From: Hydrogenothermus sp.
GTDB lineage: Bacteria > Aquificota > Aquificia > Aquificales > Hydrogenothermaceae
NCBI GenBank assembly: GCA_003978675.1
Contig: QNYP01000085.1
Location: forward strand, 1-14,842
Length of the DNA stretch: 14,842 nt
Direction: 5' to 3'
Numbering within the stretch: position 1 is the first letter of the stretch; the number at the start of each line of letters is the position of its first letter. Positions 8,432 through 14,842 of this stretch are shown one piece after another. The notes under the pieces are model-generated. The model ran no database searches and was not told the DNA's origin. It saw nothing but the letters and a program-made list of their open reading frames with translations. Position numbers and translations under genes: made by a program.

Positions 8432-9116
8432 TTTAGCAAGATATGGATATGATGCAATAAATTTATTTTTCTGGGTGGTTTTTCCTTATATAGCAATAAC
8501 TATATTTTTCATTGGAAATGCTTACAGATTTTTTGCATATCCTTTTACATGGACATCTAAATCAAGTGAAATACTTGAAAAAAAGACTCTTAGACCAGCA
8601 AGCTTACTATTTCACTACGGAATAATCTTAGCATTCATAGGACACATTATAGGTATAGTTATTCCAAAAAGCTGGACAGAAGAAATAGGTTTAACTGAAC
8701 ACATGTACAGAATGATTGCTTTATATGCTGGAACATTTGCTGGGCTTATGGTTATAGCTGGGCTTGTATTGTTCATTTATAGAAGATGGAGAAATCCAAG
8801 ATTAAAGGTTATTACTACAAAAATGGACTGGATAACATTATGGCTTCTTTTAGCTATAGCTGTTCTTGGAAATATAAATACAATTGTTTTACAACATGAT
8901 TACAGAGAAACTGTTGCACCTTGGTTTAGAGGTCTTTGGGTATTTACTCCAAACTATACTTTAATGGCAGAAGTTCCATTTTTATTAAAGCTTCATATAT
9001 TTCTTGTGTTTGTTTTAACTGCAATCTTTCCATTTACAAGATTGGTTCATATTTTAAGCATTCCTTTAAGCTACATATTTAGAAGACCAATTATTTATAG
9101 AGAAAGATGTCCCTAG
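8424..9116 (+). CDS. narI: Respiratory nitrate reductase, cytochrome b gamma subunit
   Basis: Membrane subunit that oxidises quinol and passes electrons through two b haems to NarH. The 230 residues form about five hydrophobic helices. Haem ligands by position are H64 and H74 (LLFHYGIILAFIGH, the 10-residue spacing of E. coli H56/H66) and H191 and H209 (KLHIFL ... RLVHIL, the 18-residue spacing of H187/H205). The chosen ATG at 8424 has GGGAGG (8409-8414) and matches the family N-terminus; an earlier in-frame start at 8379 would add 15 charged residues encoded inside narJ and has no support. It overlaps narJ by 8 bases. Confidence 0.96.
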   Translation: MVDLARYGYDAINLFFWVVFPYIAITIFFIGNAYRFFAYPFTWTSKSSEILEKKTLRPASLLFHYGIILAFIGHIIGIVIPKSWTEEIGLTEHMYRMIALYAGTFAGLMVIAGLVLFIYRRWRNPRLKVITTKMDWITLWLLLAIAVLGNINTIVLQHDYRETVAPWFRGLWVFTPNYTLMAEVPFLLKLHIFLVFVLTAIFPFTRLVHILSIPLSYIFRRPIIYRERCP

Positions 9117-9141
9117 ACAATAAATAAATGGAGGACTAAAT

Positions 9142-10476
9142 ATGCATAAAAAAATTGAGTATGAAGGAAAGGTAATTGAAATTACAGGAAGCCCCCAAAT
9201 AGGGCTTATAATGGCAACTTTTGGATTTTTTATTGGTTTTGCTGCTGTTTCCCTTTATGGACCAGTAGCTAAAAATCTAAAAGAAATTCTTGGATTATCT
9301 GGATTTTTAATGGGATTACTTGTTGCTGCTCCAAATTTAACAGGTTCTCTACTTAGAATCCCTTTTGCTGCGTGGGTTGACAAAGTTGGGGGTAAAATCC
9401 CCCTTGCTACTCTTTTAATTCTTGCAGTAATTGGAATGGGAGGACTTTCCACACTTTTATATCTTTATTATCCAAATCTACAGCCTTGGATGTATTGGTT
9501 AATTTTATTCTTTGGATTTTTAAGTGGTTGTGGAATTGCAACTTTTTCTGTGGGTATAGCTCAAACTGCTTATTGGTTTCCAAAAAATAAGCAAGGTTCT
9601 GCTCTTGGAATATATGCAGGAGTAGGAAACTTAGCTCCGGGATTGTTTGGGATGATTTTACCTTTTGCACTAAAAGCTATTGGTTTAACATGGTCTTACA
9701 TAGCCTGGTTTGGATTTTTACTAGTTGGAACAGTAATTTATATTTTATTTGCAAAAGATGCTCCTTATTTTCAACTTGTAAAAGCAGGTGTTCCCCACGA
9801 TAAGGCTGTAGAACTTGCAAAACAACTAGGACAAGAACTTATACCAACAGGAGGACTAATTAGCTCGTTAAAAAACTCTGCTAAGCATATACAAACATGG
9901 GCACTGGTTGCTTTATACTTTGTATCATTTGGGGGATTTTTAGCATTAACAGGTTGGTTCATAGTTTTTTGGGTTCAAAGCTATAACGTAGAACTTAGAC
10001 ATGCAGGACTTTTAATGGCTCTTGGGTTTTCACTGCTTGCATCTGTAGTAAGAATATTTGGAGGTTGGCTATCTGATAAAATTGGCGGAGAACTGGTGGC
10101 AATAATGGCTTATACTCTAACTTTAATTGGCGCAATTGTAGTTGTAATTGCTGTAAACCATAATTTTATACTCTCCCTTACAGGGGAAATTTTAATGGGA
10201 ACAGGAATGGGAATAGCAAATGGAGCAGTATTTAAACTAGTTCCTAAGTATGTTCCCCATGCAACAGGTGGAGCAGCTGGATGGGTAGGTGGACTTGGAG
10301 CTTTTGGTGGTTTTGTTGTACCTCCAATACTTGGAATTTTTGTTCAAAATTATGGAGTAGCTGGATATTCTAAAGGCTTTATTGTTTATATAGTTTTAGC
10401 AATAATTGCAATATTAATTTCTATAATCCTATGGAAAACTTATGGAAAAGAGATAAATAAACCAATAGAAGAATAG
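9142..10476 (+). CDS. narK: Nitrate/nitrite transporter, NarK/NNP family (MFS)
   Basis: Inner-membrane major facilitator predicted to import nitrate and/or exchange it for nitrite. The 444 residues form about 12 hydrophobic helices. Family marks are RIPFAAWVDKVGGK after helix 2, with R72 as candidate substrate-binding Arg; the first nitrate signature GNLAPGLFGMILP (162-174); RIFGGWLSDKIGG with R304 as second candidate Arg; and the second nitrate signature GGAAGWVGGLGAFGG (376-390). A cytoplasm-facing NarG needs such a carrier. GGAGGA at 9130-9135 sets the ATG, 25 bases after narI. I cannot tell from sequence alone whether it is a proton symporter (NarK1 type) or an antiporter (NarK2 type); the transporter may also serve the assimilatory reductase two genes downstream. 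Confidence 0.95.
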   Translation: MHKKIEYEGKVIEITGSPQIGLIMATFGFFIGFAAVSLYGPVAKNLKEILGLSGFLMGLLVAAPNLTGSLLRIPFAAWVDKVGGKIPLATLLILAVIGMGGLSTLLYLYYPNLQPWMYWLILFFGFLSGCGIATFSVGIAQTAYWFPKNKQGSALGIYAGVGNLAPGLFGMILPFALKAIGLTWSYIAWFGFLLVGTVIYILFAKDAPYFQLVKAGVPHDKAVELAKQLGQELIPTGGLISSLKNSAKHIQTWALVALYFVSFGGFLALTGWFIVFWVQSYNVELRHAGLLMALGFSLLASVVRIFGGWLSDKIGGELVAIMAYTLTLIGAIVVVIAVNHNFILSLTGEILMGTGMGIANGAVFKLVPKYVPHATGGAAGWVGGLGAFGGFVVPPILGIFVQNYGVAGYSKGFIVYIVLAIIAILISIILWKTYGKEINKPIEE

Positions 10477-10487
10477 GAGGTAGGAAG

Positions 10488-11744
10488 TTGAAAAAGAAAC
10501 TTTTATTAGGGGCATCTGCCCTTTTTTTATTAAACTTTACTCCAAATTCCAGTGCTACAACCTCATCTAATGAAAATCTTTTATTCAAAGAAGTAAAACC
10601 AAATTTAGAAATTCGCCCAAGATACGAGTATGTAGATGAAAAAAACAATAACTTAAAGTCTGCAAATGCATTAACAACAAGAATATCTATCGGTCTAAAT
10701 CTAAAATATTTATTCCACATAAAAAATCTAGAAACATATCTGGAAACAACTGGAGTCTTTGCAACTATAAATAACTACTCTCCAGAAAATACTAAATATG
10801 AACTAGTTCCTGATCCTGTAAATACAAGATTTACTCAAATTTATATTAAATATAAACTTAACAAAACTAATTTCTTTATAGGAAGAAAATTTGTAATTAT
10901 AGATGACCATAGATTTATAGGTAATGTTGGCTGGAGGCAAATGCCCCAATCTTTCGGTGTTATTGCTATTTCAGATAATACAGTAGAAAATCTAAATTTC
11001 CTTATAGCTGGTATATATGAAAGAAAAGGTATTACAAATAGCCTTAATACATACTGGGAATTTGGTAAATGGCCTTTAATATTGGATGTAAATTATAAAG
11101 TAAGCAATTTATTAAAGATAAAAGTTTTCTCTTATTTGATAACAGATATTCACAATACATATGGTATAAAACTATCTGGAAAATATAAATTTAACTATTT
11201 GAACGCAAATTACATATTCGAATATACTAAACAAACAGACCCTTACAAAATTGATAATTTAAAAATAAAACCAGATATAGATACTAACTATTACAGATTT
11301 GGACTAAATACAAACATTCAAAAATGGATAATAGGTTTAGAATACACACACTTTGGAGATAAAAACGGTAAAGATAAAGGTTTTTCTACTCCCCTTGCAA
11401 CATTACATGCATTTGATGGATGGTCAGATACCCTTTTACAAGGAGGAGCAAATGGCTTTGATTATGGTTTAAATGAATATAAGCTAACTATCGGATATAA
11501 AAACGTAAAATATGGGAAATTCCTAGTAAGCTATTTAATATTTAAATCATATAAATCTCAACCAACTGGAAGAAATATAGGAACAGAAATTGATTTACTA
11601 TACACAAAAAATTTAACAAAAAGATTATCTCTTTTACTCAAAAGTGCATTTTATGATGGAAATAATGGGTATTTTACTGGAGGAAGTTTAAAAGGTCAAA
11701 ATGATGTGAACAAATTTTGGGCCCAGCTAGATTTCAAGTATTAA
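10488..11744 (+). CDS. Outer-membrane beta-barrel porin, alginate-export-like family
   Basis: Predicted outer-membrane channel. It uses a TTG start at 10488 with AGGAGG at 10475-10480, overlapping the narK stop region. Residues 1 to about 23 (MKKKLLLGASALFLLNF...SSA) form a Sec signal peptide. The rest alternates polar and aromatic/hydrophobic residues as in beta-strands with many Tyr and Phe, contains no Cys, and ends in Tyr (WAQLDFKY), the usual barrel C-terminus. The segment IGRKFVIIDDHRFIGNVGWR (131-150), followed by QMPQSF, resembles porins annotated as 'alginate export family' in Campylobacterota and Aquificota. It follows narK by 11 bases, so it is probably co-transcribed; I infer a role in passing nitrate or nitrite across the outer membrane, not alginate. 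The class is well supported, the substrate is not. Confidence 0.75.
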   Translation: MKKKLLLGASALFLLNFTPNSSATTSSNENLLFKEVKPNLEIRPRYEYVDEKNNNLKSANALTTRISIGLNLKYLFHIKNLETYLETTGVFATINNYSPENTKYELVPDPVNTRFTQIYIKYKLNKTNFFIGRKFVIIDDHRFIGNVGWRQMPQSFGVIAISDNTVENLNFLIAGIYERKGITNSLNTYWEFGKWPLILDVNYKVSNLLKIKVFSYLITDIHNTYGIKLSGKYKFNYLNANYIFEYTKQTDPYKIDNLKIKPDIDTNYYRFGLNTNIQKWIIGLEYTHFGDKNGKDKGFSTPLATLHAFDGWSDTLLQGGANGFDYGLNEYKLTIGYKNVKYGKFLVSYLIFKSYKSQPTGRNIGTEIDLLYTKNLTKRLSLLLKSAFYDGNNGYFTGGSLKGQNDVNKFWAQLDFKY

Positions 11745-11745
11745 T

Positions 11746-11763
11746 TTGGCATAAATTTTGCTT
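11746..11763 (+). promoter_or_regulatory. Sigma-54 (RpoN) -24/-12 promoter before the assimilatory nitrate reductase
   Basis: TTGGCATAAATTTTGCTT matches the sigma-54 consensus TGGCAC-N5-TTGCW, with the invariant GG (11748-11749) and GC (11760-11761) separated by exactly 10 bases. It begins two bases after the porin stop codon and would start transcription near 11773, about 30 bases before the chosen ATG. Sigma-54 with an NtrC-type activator is the usual route for nitrogen control, so this fits an assimilatory gene. I found no clear palindromic activator site upstream within the porin coding region. Confidence 0.75.
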
Positions 11764-11788
11764 AAATAAATTATAAAATCTAAAATTA

Positions 11789-11793
11789 TGGAG
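11789..11793 (+). promoter_or_regulatory. Ribosome binding site choosing the start at 11803
   Basis: TGGAG lies 9 bases before ATG 11803. The earlier in-frame ATG at 11788 has only A/T-rich sequence before it and itself overlaps this site. Starting at 11803 also puts the first cluster Cys at residue 8, as expected of the family. Confidence 0.65.
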
Positions 11794-11802
11794 TTATATC
11801 AT

Positions 11803-14286
11803 ATGGAAAATATTACAGCCCAGTGCCCATACTGTGGTGTAGGCTGTGGACTTGAAATAACAAAAGATAAAAAAGGTAGATTTAAGATAAAAGGAGATAA
11901 AAATCACCCTGCGACAAAAGGGGATTTATGTCTAAAACCTGTTCCACTTCCTAAAGTGATGGATGTAGGAAGGGTTCCTTCTCCACTCTACAGAGGAAAC
12001 AAAAATGAAGAATTTAAAGAAATTTCTTGGGAAGAGGCTATTAATATAATTGCCGAAAAAATATCAAAAAACAAACCAGATGAAAACTACTTTTATATAT
12101 CAGGACAGCTTACAACAGAAGACAGTTATGTAATTAACAAATTTGTAAAGGGTTTTGTCAAAACAAACAACATAGATGCTAATTCTAGATTATGTATGAC
12201 ATCTGCAGTTATGGCTTATAAACTTGCTTTTGGTTCAGATGGTCCTCCAGGAAGTTATGAAGATATAGATGATGCTGATACATTTATATTTGCAGGCTCA
12301 AATGCAGCATGGACACATCCTGTTTTATTTAAAAGGGTATTAAAAAGAAAAAGAGAAAATCCTGATACAATTATTGTTGTAATAGACCCAGTTCTTACAG
12401 AAACTGCGAAAAAAGCAGATTTATGGATACCCATAAAACCTGGAACAGATACAGTTTTGTTTAACAGTGTTTTAGCATTACTAGCGAAATACAAATGGAT
12501 AGATTATGAGTTTGTTATAAATCATACAGATAATTTCCTCAATGCAATAAAAGAAGCGCAAAAATATACACCAGAAAAAGCATCTCAAATTTGTGAAATA
12601 GATGAAAGATATATATATAAACTTGCAGAAATATTTGGGTTAAGAAGAAAAGTTATATCTTTCTGGACAATGGGATTGAACCAGTCTGTGAATGGAACTA
12701 ATAAAAATTTAGCTCTTATAAATCTCCATCTTGCAACTGGAAGGATAAATGAAAAAGGTTGCCCATTTTCATTAACAGGACAACCTAATGCAATGGGAGG
12801 AAGAGAGGTTGGTTATTTGGTAAATGGTTTACCAGGATACAGGGATGTTAGGAATGAAGAAGATAGAAAATTTATGGAGAAGTTTTGGAACATACCAGAA
12901 GGAAGTATAAATCCACAACCGGGACCAACAATAACAGAAGCTGTAGATAAAATGCTTAACGGAAAAATAAACTTCCTATGGATTGTATGTACAAATCCTG
13001 CAGTAACAATGCCAAATTTAAATAAATTTTGGAAAGCTCTAGAAAATACATTTGTTGTTGTACAAGATGCATATATGACAGATACAGTAGATTTTGCAAA
13101 TTTAGTTTTACCTGCTACTCAATGGGGAGAAAAAGAAGGAGTAATGACAGGTTCTGATAGAACTATAACACATAATAAACCATTTAAACAGCCTCCTCCT
13201 CAATGTAAACACGATTGGGAGATTTTTTGTGAAGTTGCTAAAAAACTAGGTTGGGGAGAATCTTTTAGCTATGAAAACTCAAGGCAAATTTTTGATGAAT
13301 ATAAACAAACAACAAAAGGAAGACTTTGCGATATTTCAGATTTTAAATATGAGGATTTACCAAAAAGATGGGGAGGGAGGTGGTTATACAAAGACAAAAT
13401 ATTTCCAACTCAATCAGGTAGAGCAAGGTTTAACCCTACAAAATATCAACCACCAGCAGATAAACCAGAATATCCATTCAGCTTTATACTAACCACAGGT
13501 AGAACCAAAAAACAATGGCATACAATGACAAGAACAGGAAAATCTTTTGAGCTTTTAAAAGGAGAAGAAGAACCATTTTTATTATTAAATGAAGAAGATG
13601 CATATGAACTTGGAATAATAGACGGAGATTATATAACTGTAATGTCTCCAAGAGGAAAAATATACATAAAGGCAGTTTTAGGAGATATAAAAAAAGGGAT
13701 AGTTTTTGCACCTTTTGGCTATGGAATAGCTTATCATTTTCCAACTAACATACTAGTTTCCGATGCAGTAGACCCAATTTCAAAAGAACCAGATTTGAAA
13801 TTTAGTTCTATTTATATAAAACCAAGAAGAAAGAAAATATTCAGAATATCCCAAGAAACTTCATATATAGTCCACACATTCCTAGCAAAACTAAAGGAAT
13901 ATGAACTAGAAAGCATAATAAGAAAGTTCTATACAGAGCTTACTGAAGAAAACCAAACTTTCAAAAAGCTTGTAGATGAAGAAGGTTTTCAAGAAAGTGT
14001 TAAAGAAGAAATTCTTCTTTTAAAAACATTAGTTGCAAATTTAACATCATCTGGAAACTGCGAAGAAATTCTACAAAAAAGAGCAAACTTATTTTATAAA
14101 TACAACATACAGCCAAAGGATTATAAAGAATTTTCTGAAGTTTTCCTTAAAACTTTAAAGACAGAAACAAATCCAAGCTACGTAGAATACGAAGCATGGA
14201 ACGAAGCTATTAGTTTCATACTAAACATTATAAAGATGAGAGCTGACAAATTATTTGAACAAAAATTAAAAGAAGTTCCAAACTAA
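11803..14286 (+). CDS. nasA: Assimilatory nitrate reductase (Mo-bisMGD, [4Fe-4S]) with fused C-terminal haem-less globin domain
   Basis: Cytoplasmic enzyme reducing nitrate to nitrite for assimilation, handing nitrite to NirA. No Tat signal is present, which argues against periplasmic NapA. The [4Fe-4S] ligands are C8, C11, C15, C43 (CPYCGVGC ... LCLKP); the likely Mo-ligand Cys is C131 (SRLCMTSAV); the C-terminal pterin-binding domain spans about 559-675 (LTTGRTKKQWHTMTRTG). No NasB-like flavin or [2Fe-2S] domain is seen, so ferredoxin is a likely donor (NarB type). After residue 683, about 140 helical residues align with bacterial globin: QETSYIV, LKEY, FYTEL (709-713), FQES (729-732), KRANLFYKYNIQPKDY (759-774), EAWNEA. 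The proximal His site is F764, and CD1 Phe is replaced by V724. Expression is probably from the sigma-54 promoter at 11746, perhaps also by read-through from nar. 827 residues; gene symbol could equally be narB. Confidence 0.92.
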   Translation: MENITAQCPYCGVGCGLEITKDKKGRFKIKGDKNHPATKGDLCLKPVPLPKVMDVGRVPSPLYRGNKNEEFKEISWEEAINIIAEKISKNKPDENYFYISGQLTTEDSYVINKFVKGFVKTNNIDANSRLCMTSAVMAYKLAFGSDGPPGSYEDIDDADTFIFAGSNAAWTHPVLFKRVLKRKRENPDTIIVVIDPVLTETAKKADLWIPIKPGTDTVLFNSVLALLAKYKWIDYEFVINHTDNFLNAIKEAQKYTPEKASQICEIDERYIYKLAEIFGLRRKVISFWTMGLNQSVNGTNKNLALINLHLATGRINEKGCPFSLTGQPNAMGGREVGYLVNGLPGYRDVRNEEDRKFMEKFWNIPEGSINPQPGPTITEAVDKMLNGKINFLWIVCTNPAVTMPNLNKFWKALENTFVVVQDAYMTDTVDFANLVLPATQWGEKEGVMTGSDRTITHNKPFKQPPPQCKHDWEIFCEVAKKLGWGESFSYENSRQIFDEYKQTTKGRLCDISDFKYEDLPKRWGGRWLYKDKIFPTQSGRARFNPTKYQPPADKPEYPFSFILTTGRTKKQWHTMTRTGKSFELLKGEEEPFLLLNEEDAYELGIIDGDYITVMSPRGKIYIKAVLGDIKKGIVFAPFGYGIAYHFPTNILVSDAVDPISKEPDLKFSSIYIKPRRKKIFRISQETSYIVHTFLAKLKEYELESIIRKFYTELTEENQTFKKLVDEEGFQESVKEEILLLKTLVANLTSSGNCEEILQKRANLFYKYNIQPKDYKEFSEVFLKTLKTETNPSYVEYEAWNEAISFILNIIKMRADKLFEQKLKEVPN
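13852..14283 (+). other. Globin-like domain of the assimilatory nitrate reductase (residues ~684-827)
   Basis: A domain within the preceding gene. Compared with my memory of Vitreoscilla haemoglobin, the match runs end to end with about one gap: A helix QQTINII / QETSYIV, LKEH / LKEY, B helix TFYKNL / KFYTEL (B10 Tyr kept as Y710), CD region LFD / LVD (CD1 Phe becomes V724), E helix RQESLEQPKAL / FQESVKEEILL, F helix KHCQAGV / LFYKYNI, G helix HYPIVGQELLGAIK / DYKEFSEVFLKTLK, H helix DAWGKAYGVI / EAWNEAISFI. The F8 His is Phe (F764, codon 14092-14094) and the only His in the domain is in the A helix (H691). Haem binding by the usual mode is therefore not expected. The comparison is from memory and not a computed alignment. 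Confidence 0.75.
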
Positions 14287-14747
14287 AAATATTTATTAAG
14301 GATTTTATAAATTAGATTTTGCCTTTCTTCCCCTTTGTCTTTATTTTTTCTTATGTTTTTAAGTTTTTCAAAAACTTCTCCTAAATTTTCAGGTAAACAT
14401 TCTTTTATTTTTTCTTTCAATTTCTTAGCTAAAGCAGGAGCATAGCCAGATGTAGATATACCTATAACAATATCTTTCTCCTTTATATAAGCAGGGAACA
14501 AAAATGTGCAATACTGGGGGCTGTCCACACTGTTTACAGGAATTTTTCTTCTATAACAATAATTGTAAATTTCTCTTTGTAAATTTATATCATCCACAGC
14601 AACTATAACTAAATCCTTACCATCTAAATCTGTAAATAGAAAAGCTCTATTGATAAGTTTAATTTTGTTTTTTTTAGATAATTTTTTTATAAAATCACTT
14701 TTTATATCCTTTGCAACAACTGTGATATTAGGATTAAACGGAAGGAG
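14283..14747 (-). CDS. Precorrin-2 dehydrogenase / siroheme synthase N-domain, 5' end missing
   Basis: Met8/CysG-N/SirC-type enzyme that oxidises precorrin-2 to sirohydrochlorin with NAD+ (some members also insert iron), the step after the methyltransferase at the other end of the window. Read on the minus strand from base 14747 it gives 154 residues beginning LLPFNPNITVVAKDI, then DLVIVAVDDINLQREIYNYC (NAD-fold), IPVNSVDSPQYCTFLFPAYI and the family signature IVIGISTSGYAPALAKKLKEKI, ending in a short charged tail. The N-terminal GGG nucleotide-binding turn, about 30 residues, is absent because the sequence folds back at 14748. The ATG at 14597 is internal. Its stop overlaps the nitrate reductase stop by 4 bases, tail to tail. 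MET8, cysG-N and sirC are all plausible names, so no symbol is given. Confidence 0.9.
   Translation of the reverse strand, partial: LLPFNPNITVVAKDIKSDFIKKLSKKNKIKLINRAFLFTDLDGKDLVIVAVDDINLQREIYNYCYRRKIPVNSVDSPQYCTFLFPAYIKEKDIVIGISTSGYAPALAKKLKEKIKECLPENLGEVFEKLKNIRKNKDKGEERQNLIYKILNKYF
14518..14612. repeat. Right fold-back, internal (genuine) arm
   Basis: The reverse complement of this 95-base stretch recurs exactly at 14748-14842 (paired positions sum to 29360). It codes in frame for the middle of precorrin-2 dehydrogenase on the minus strand, so it is the native copy. Confidence 0.93.
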
Positions 14748-14842
14748 TTAGTTATAGTTGCTGTGGATGATATAAATTTACAAAGAGAAATTTACAATTA
14801 TTGTTATAGAAGAAAAATTCCTGTAAACAGTGTGGACAGCCC
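14748..14842. repeat. Right contig-end fold-back arm (inverted copy of 14518-14612)
   Basis: A 95-base exact reverse complement of 14518-14612, extending to 14742/14618 with a single mismatch, across a 135-base loop. On the + strand it reads VIVAVDDINLQREIYNYC..., a mirrored piece of the precorrin-2 dehydrogenase gene on the wrong strand, running off the window. It replaces the true N-terminal coding region of that gene. The short AAGGA match around the junction is the sort of microhomology where strand switching occurs. Confidence 0.93.

Noticed and set aside
11788..11802. ATG 11788 as the nasA start
   Set aside because: No ribosome site precedes it; it would bury the likely TGGAG site for ATG 11803 and add five residues without family support. 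It cannot be fully excluded.
13271..13492. 73-codon + strand ORF within nasA, and several minus-strand ORFs in narG, narK, porin and nasA
   Set aside because: They lie wholly or mostly under strongly conserved coding sequence, lack ribosome sites and show no recognisable protein features.
1..14842. Real hairpin telomeres of a linear replicon or a transposon with terminal repeats
   Set aside because: The left and right inverted repeats are unrelated to each other in sequence and each copies coding DNA of the gene next to it, as expected of fold-back artefacts.
14748..14842. A second, + strand copy of a precorrin-2 dehydrogenase gene
   Set aside because: It is an exact mirror of 14518-14612, part of the contig-end fold-back.

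Overview
The window is a 14.8 kb, A+T-rich (by eye about one third G+C), densely packed nitrate-reduction cluster from a bacterium. The protein styles (lysine- and isoleucine-rich, bacterial NarGHJI, siroheme NirA, NasA/NarB) together with a sigma-54 promoter suggest a thermophilic Aquificota of the Hydrogenothermaceae type (Sulfurihydrogenibium-like). That placement is inference; no rRNA or other marker gene is present.

Layout on the + strand, left to right: (1) uroporphyrinogen-III C-methyltransferase, its 5' end cut at the contig edge; (2) a siroheme/[4Fe-4S] ferredoxin-type nitrite reductase overlapping it by 16 bases; (3) a complete respiratory nitrate reductase operon narG-narH-narJ-narI, with gaps of 26 bases or less or overlaps, followed by narK (nitrate/nitrite transport) and an outer-membrane porin; (4) after a 43-58 base gap holding a very good sigma-54 (-24/-12) promoter, an assimilatory-type molybdopterin nitrate reductase. 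On the - strand, tail-to-tail with the last gene (4-base overlap), is a precorrin-2 dehydrogenase (siroheme synthase), its 5' end cut at the right edge.

The genes form one pathway. The porin and NarK bring nitrate in. NarGHI reduces it at the membrane for respiration, with NarJ inserting the cofactor. The cytoplasmic NasA-type enzyme plus NirA carry nitrate to ammonium for assimilation. CobA and precorrin-2 dehydrogenase make the siroheme NirA needs. The respiratory operon sits inside the assimilatory gene set.

The most interesting signal is the C-terminal ~140 residues of the assimilatory nitrate reductase. They read as a bacterial globin fold aligned along its whole length to Vitreoscilla-type haemoglobin, but with Phe where the haem-binding proximal His should be and no other His at a usable site: an apparently haem-less globin domain fused to a molybdoenzyme. 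Second is the sigma-54 promoter that would place this gene under nitrogen control separately from the nar operon.

Both ends of the window are fold-backs: bases 1-65 are the exact reverse complement of 120-184, and 14748-14842 of 14518-14612. Both cut conserved genes mid-domain, so they look like chimeric amplification or assembly ends (as in multiple-displacement-amplified single-cell contigs), not native DNA. No tRNA, rRNA, CRISPR array, insertion sequence or convincing intrinsic terminator was seen, and no stretch over 300 bases lacks a gene.
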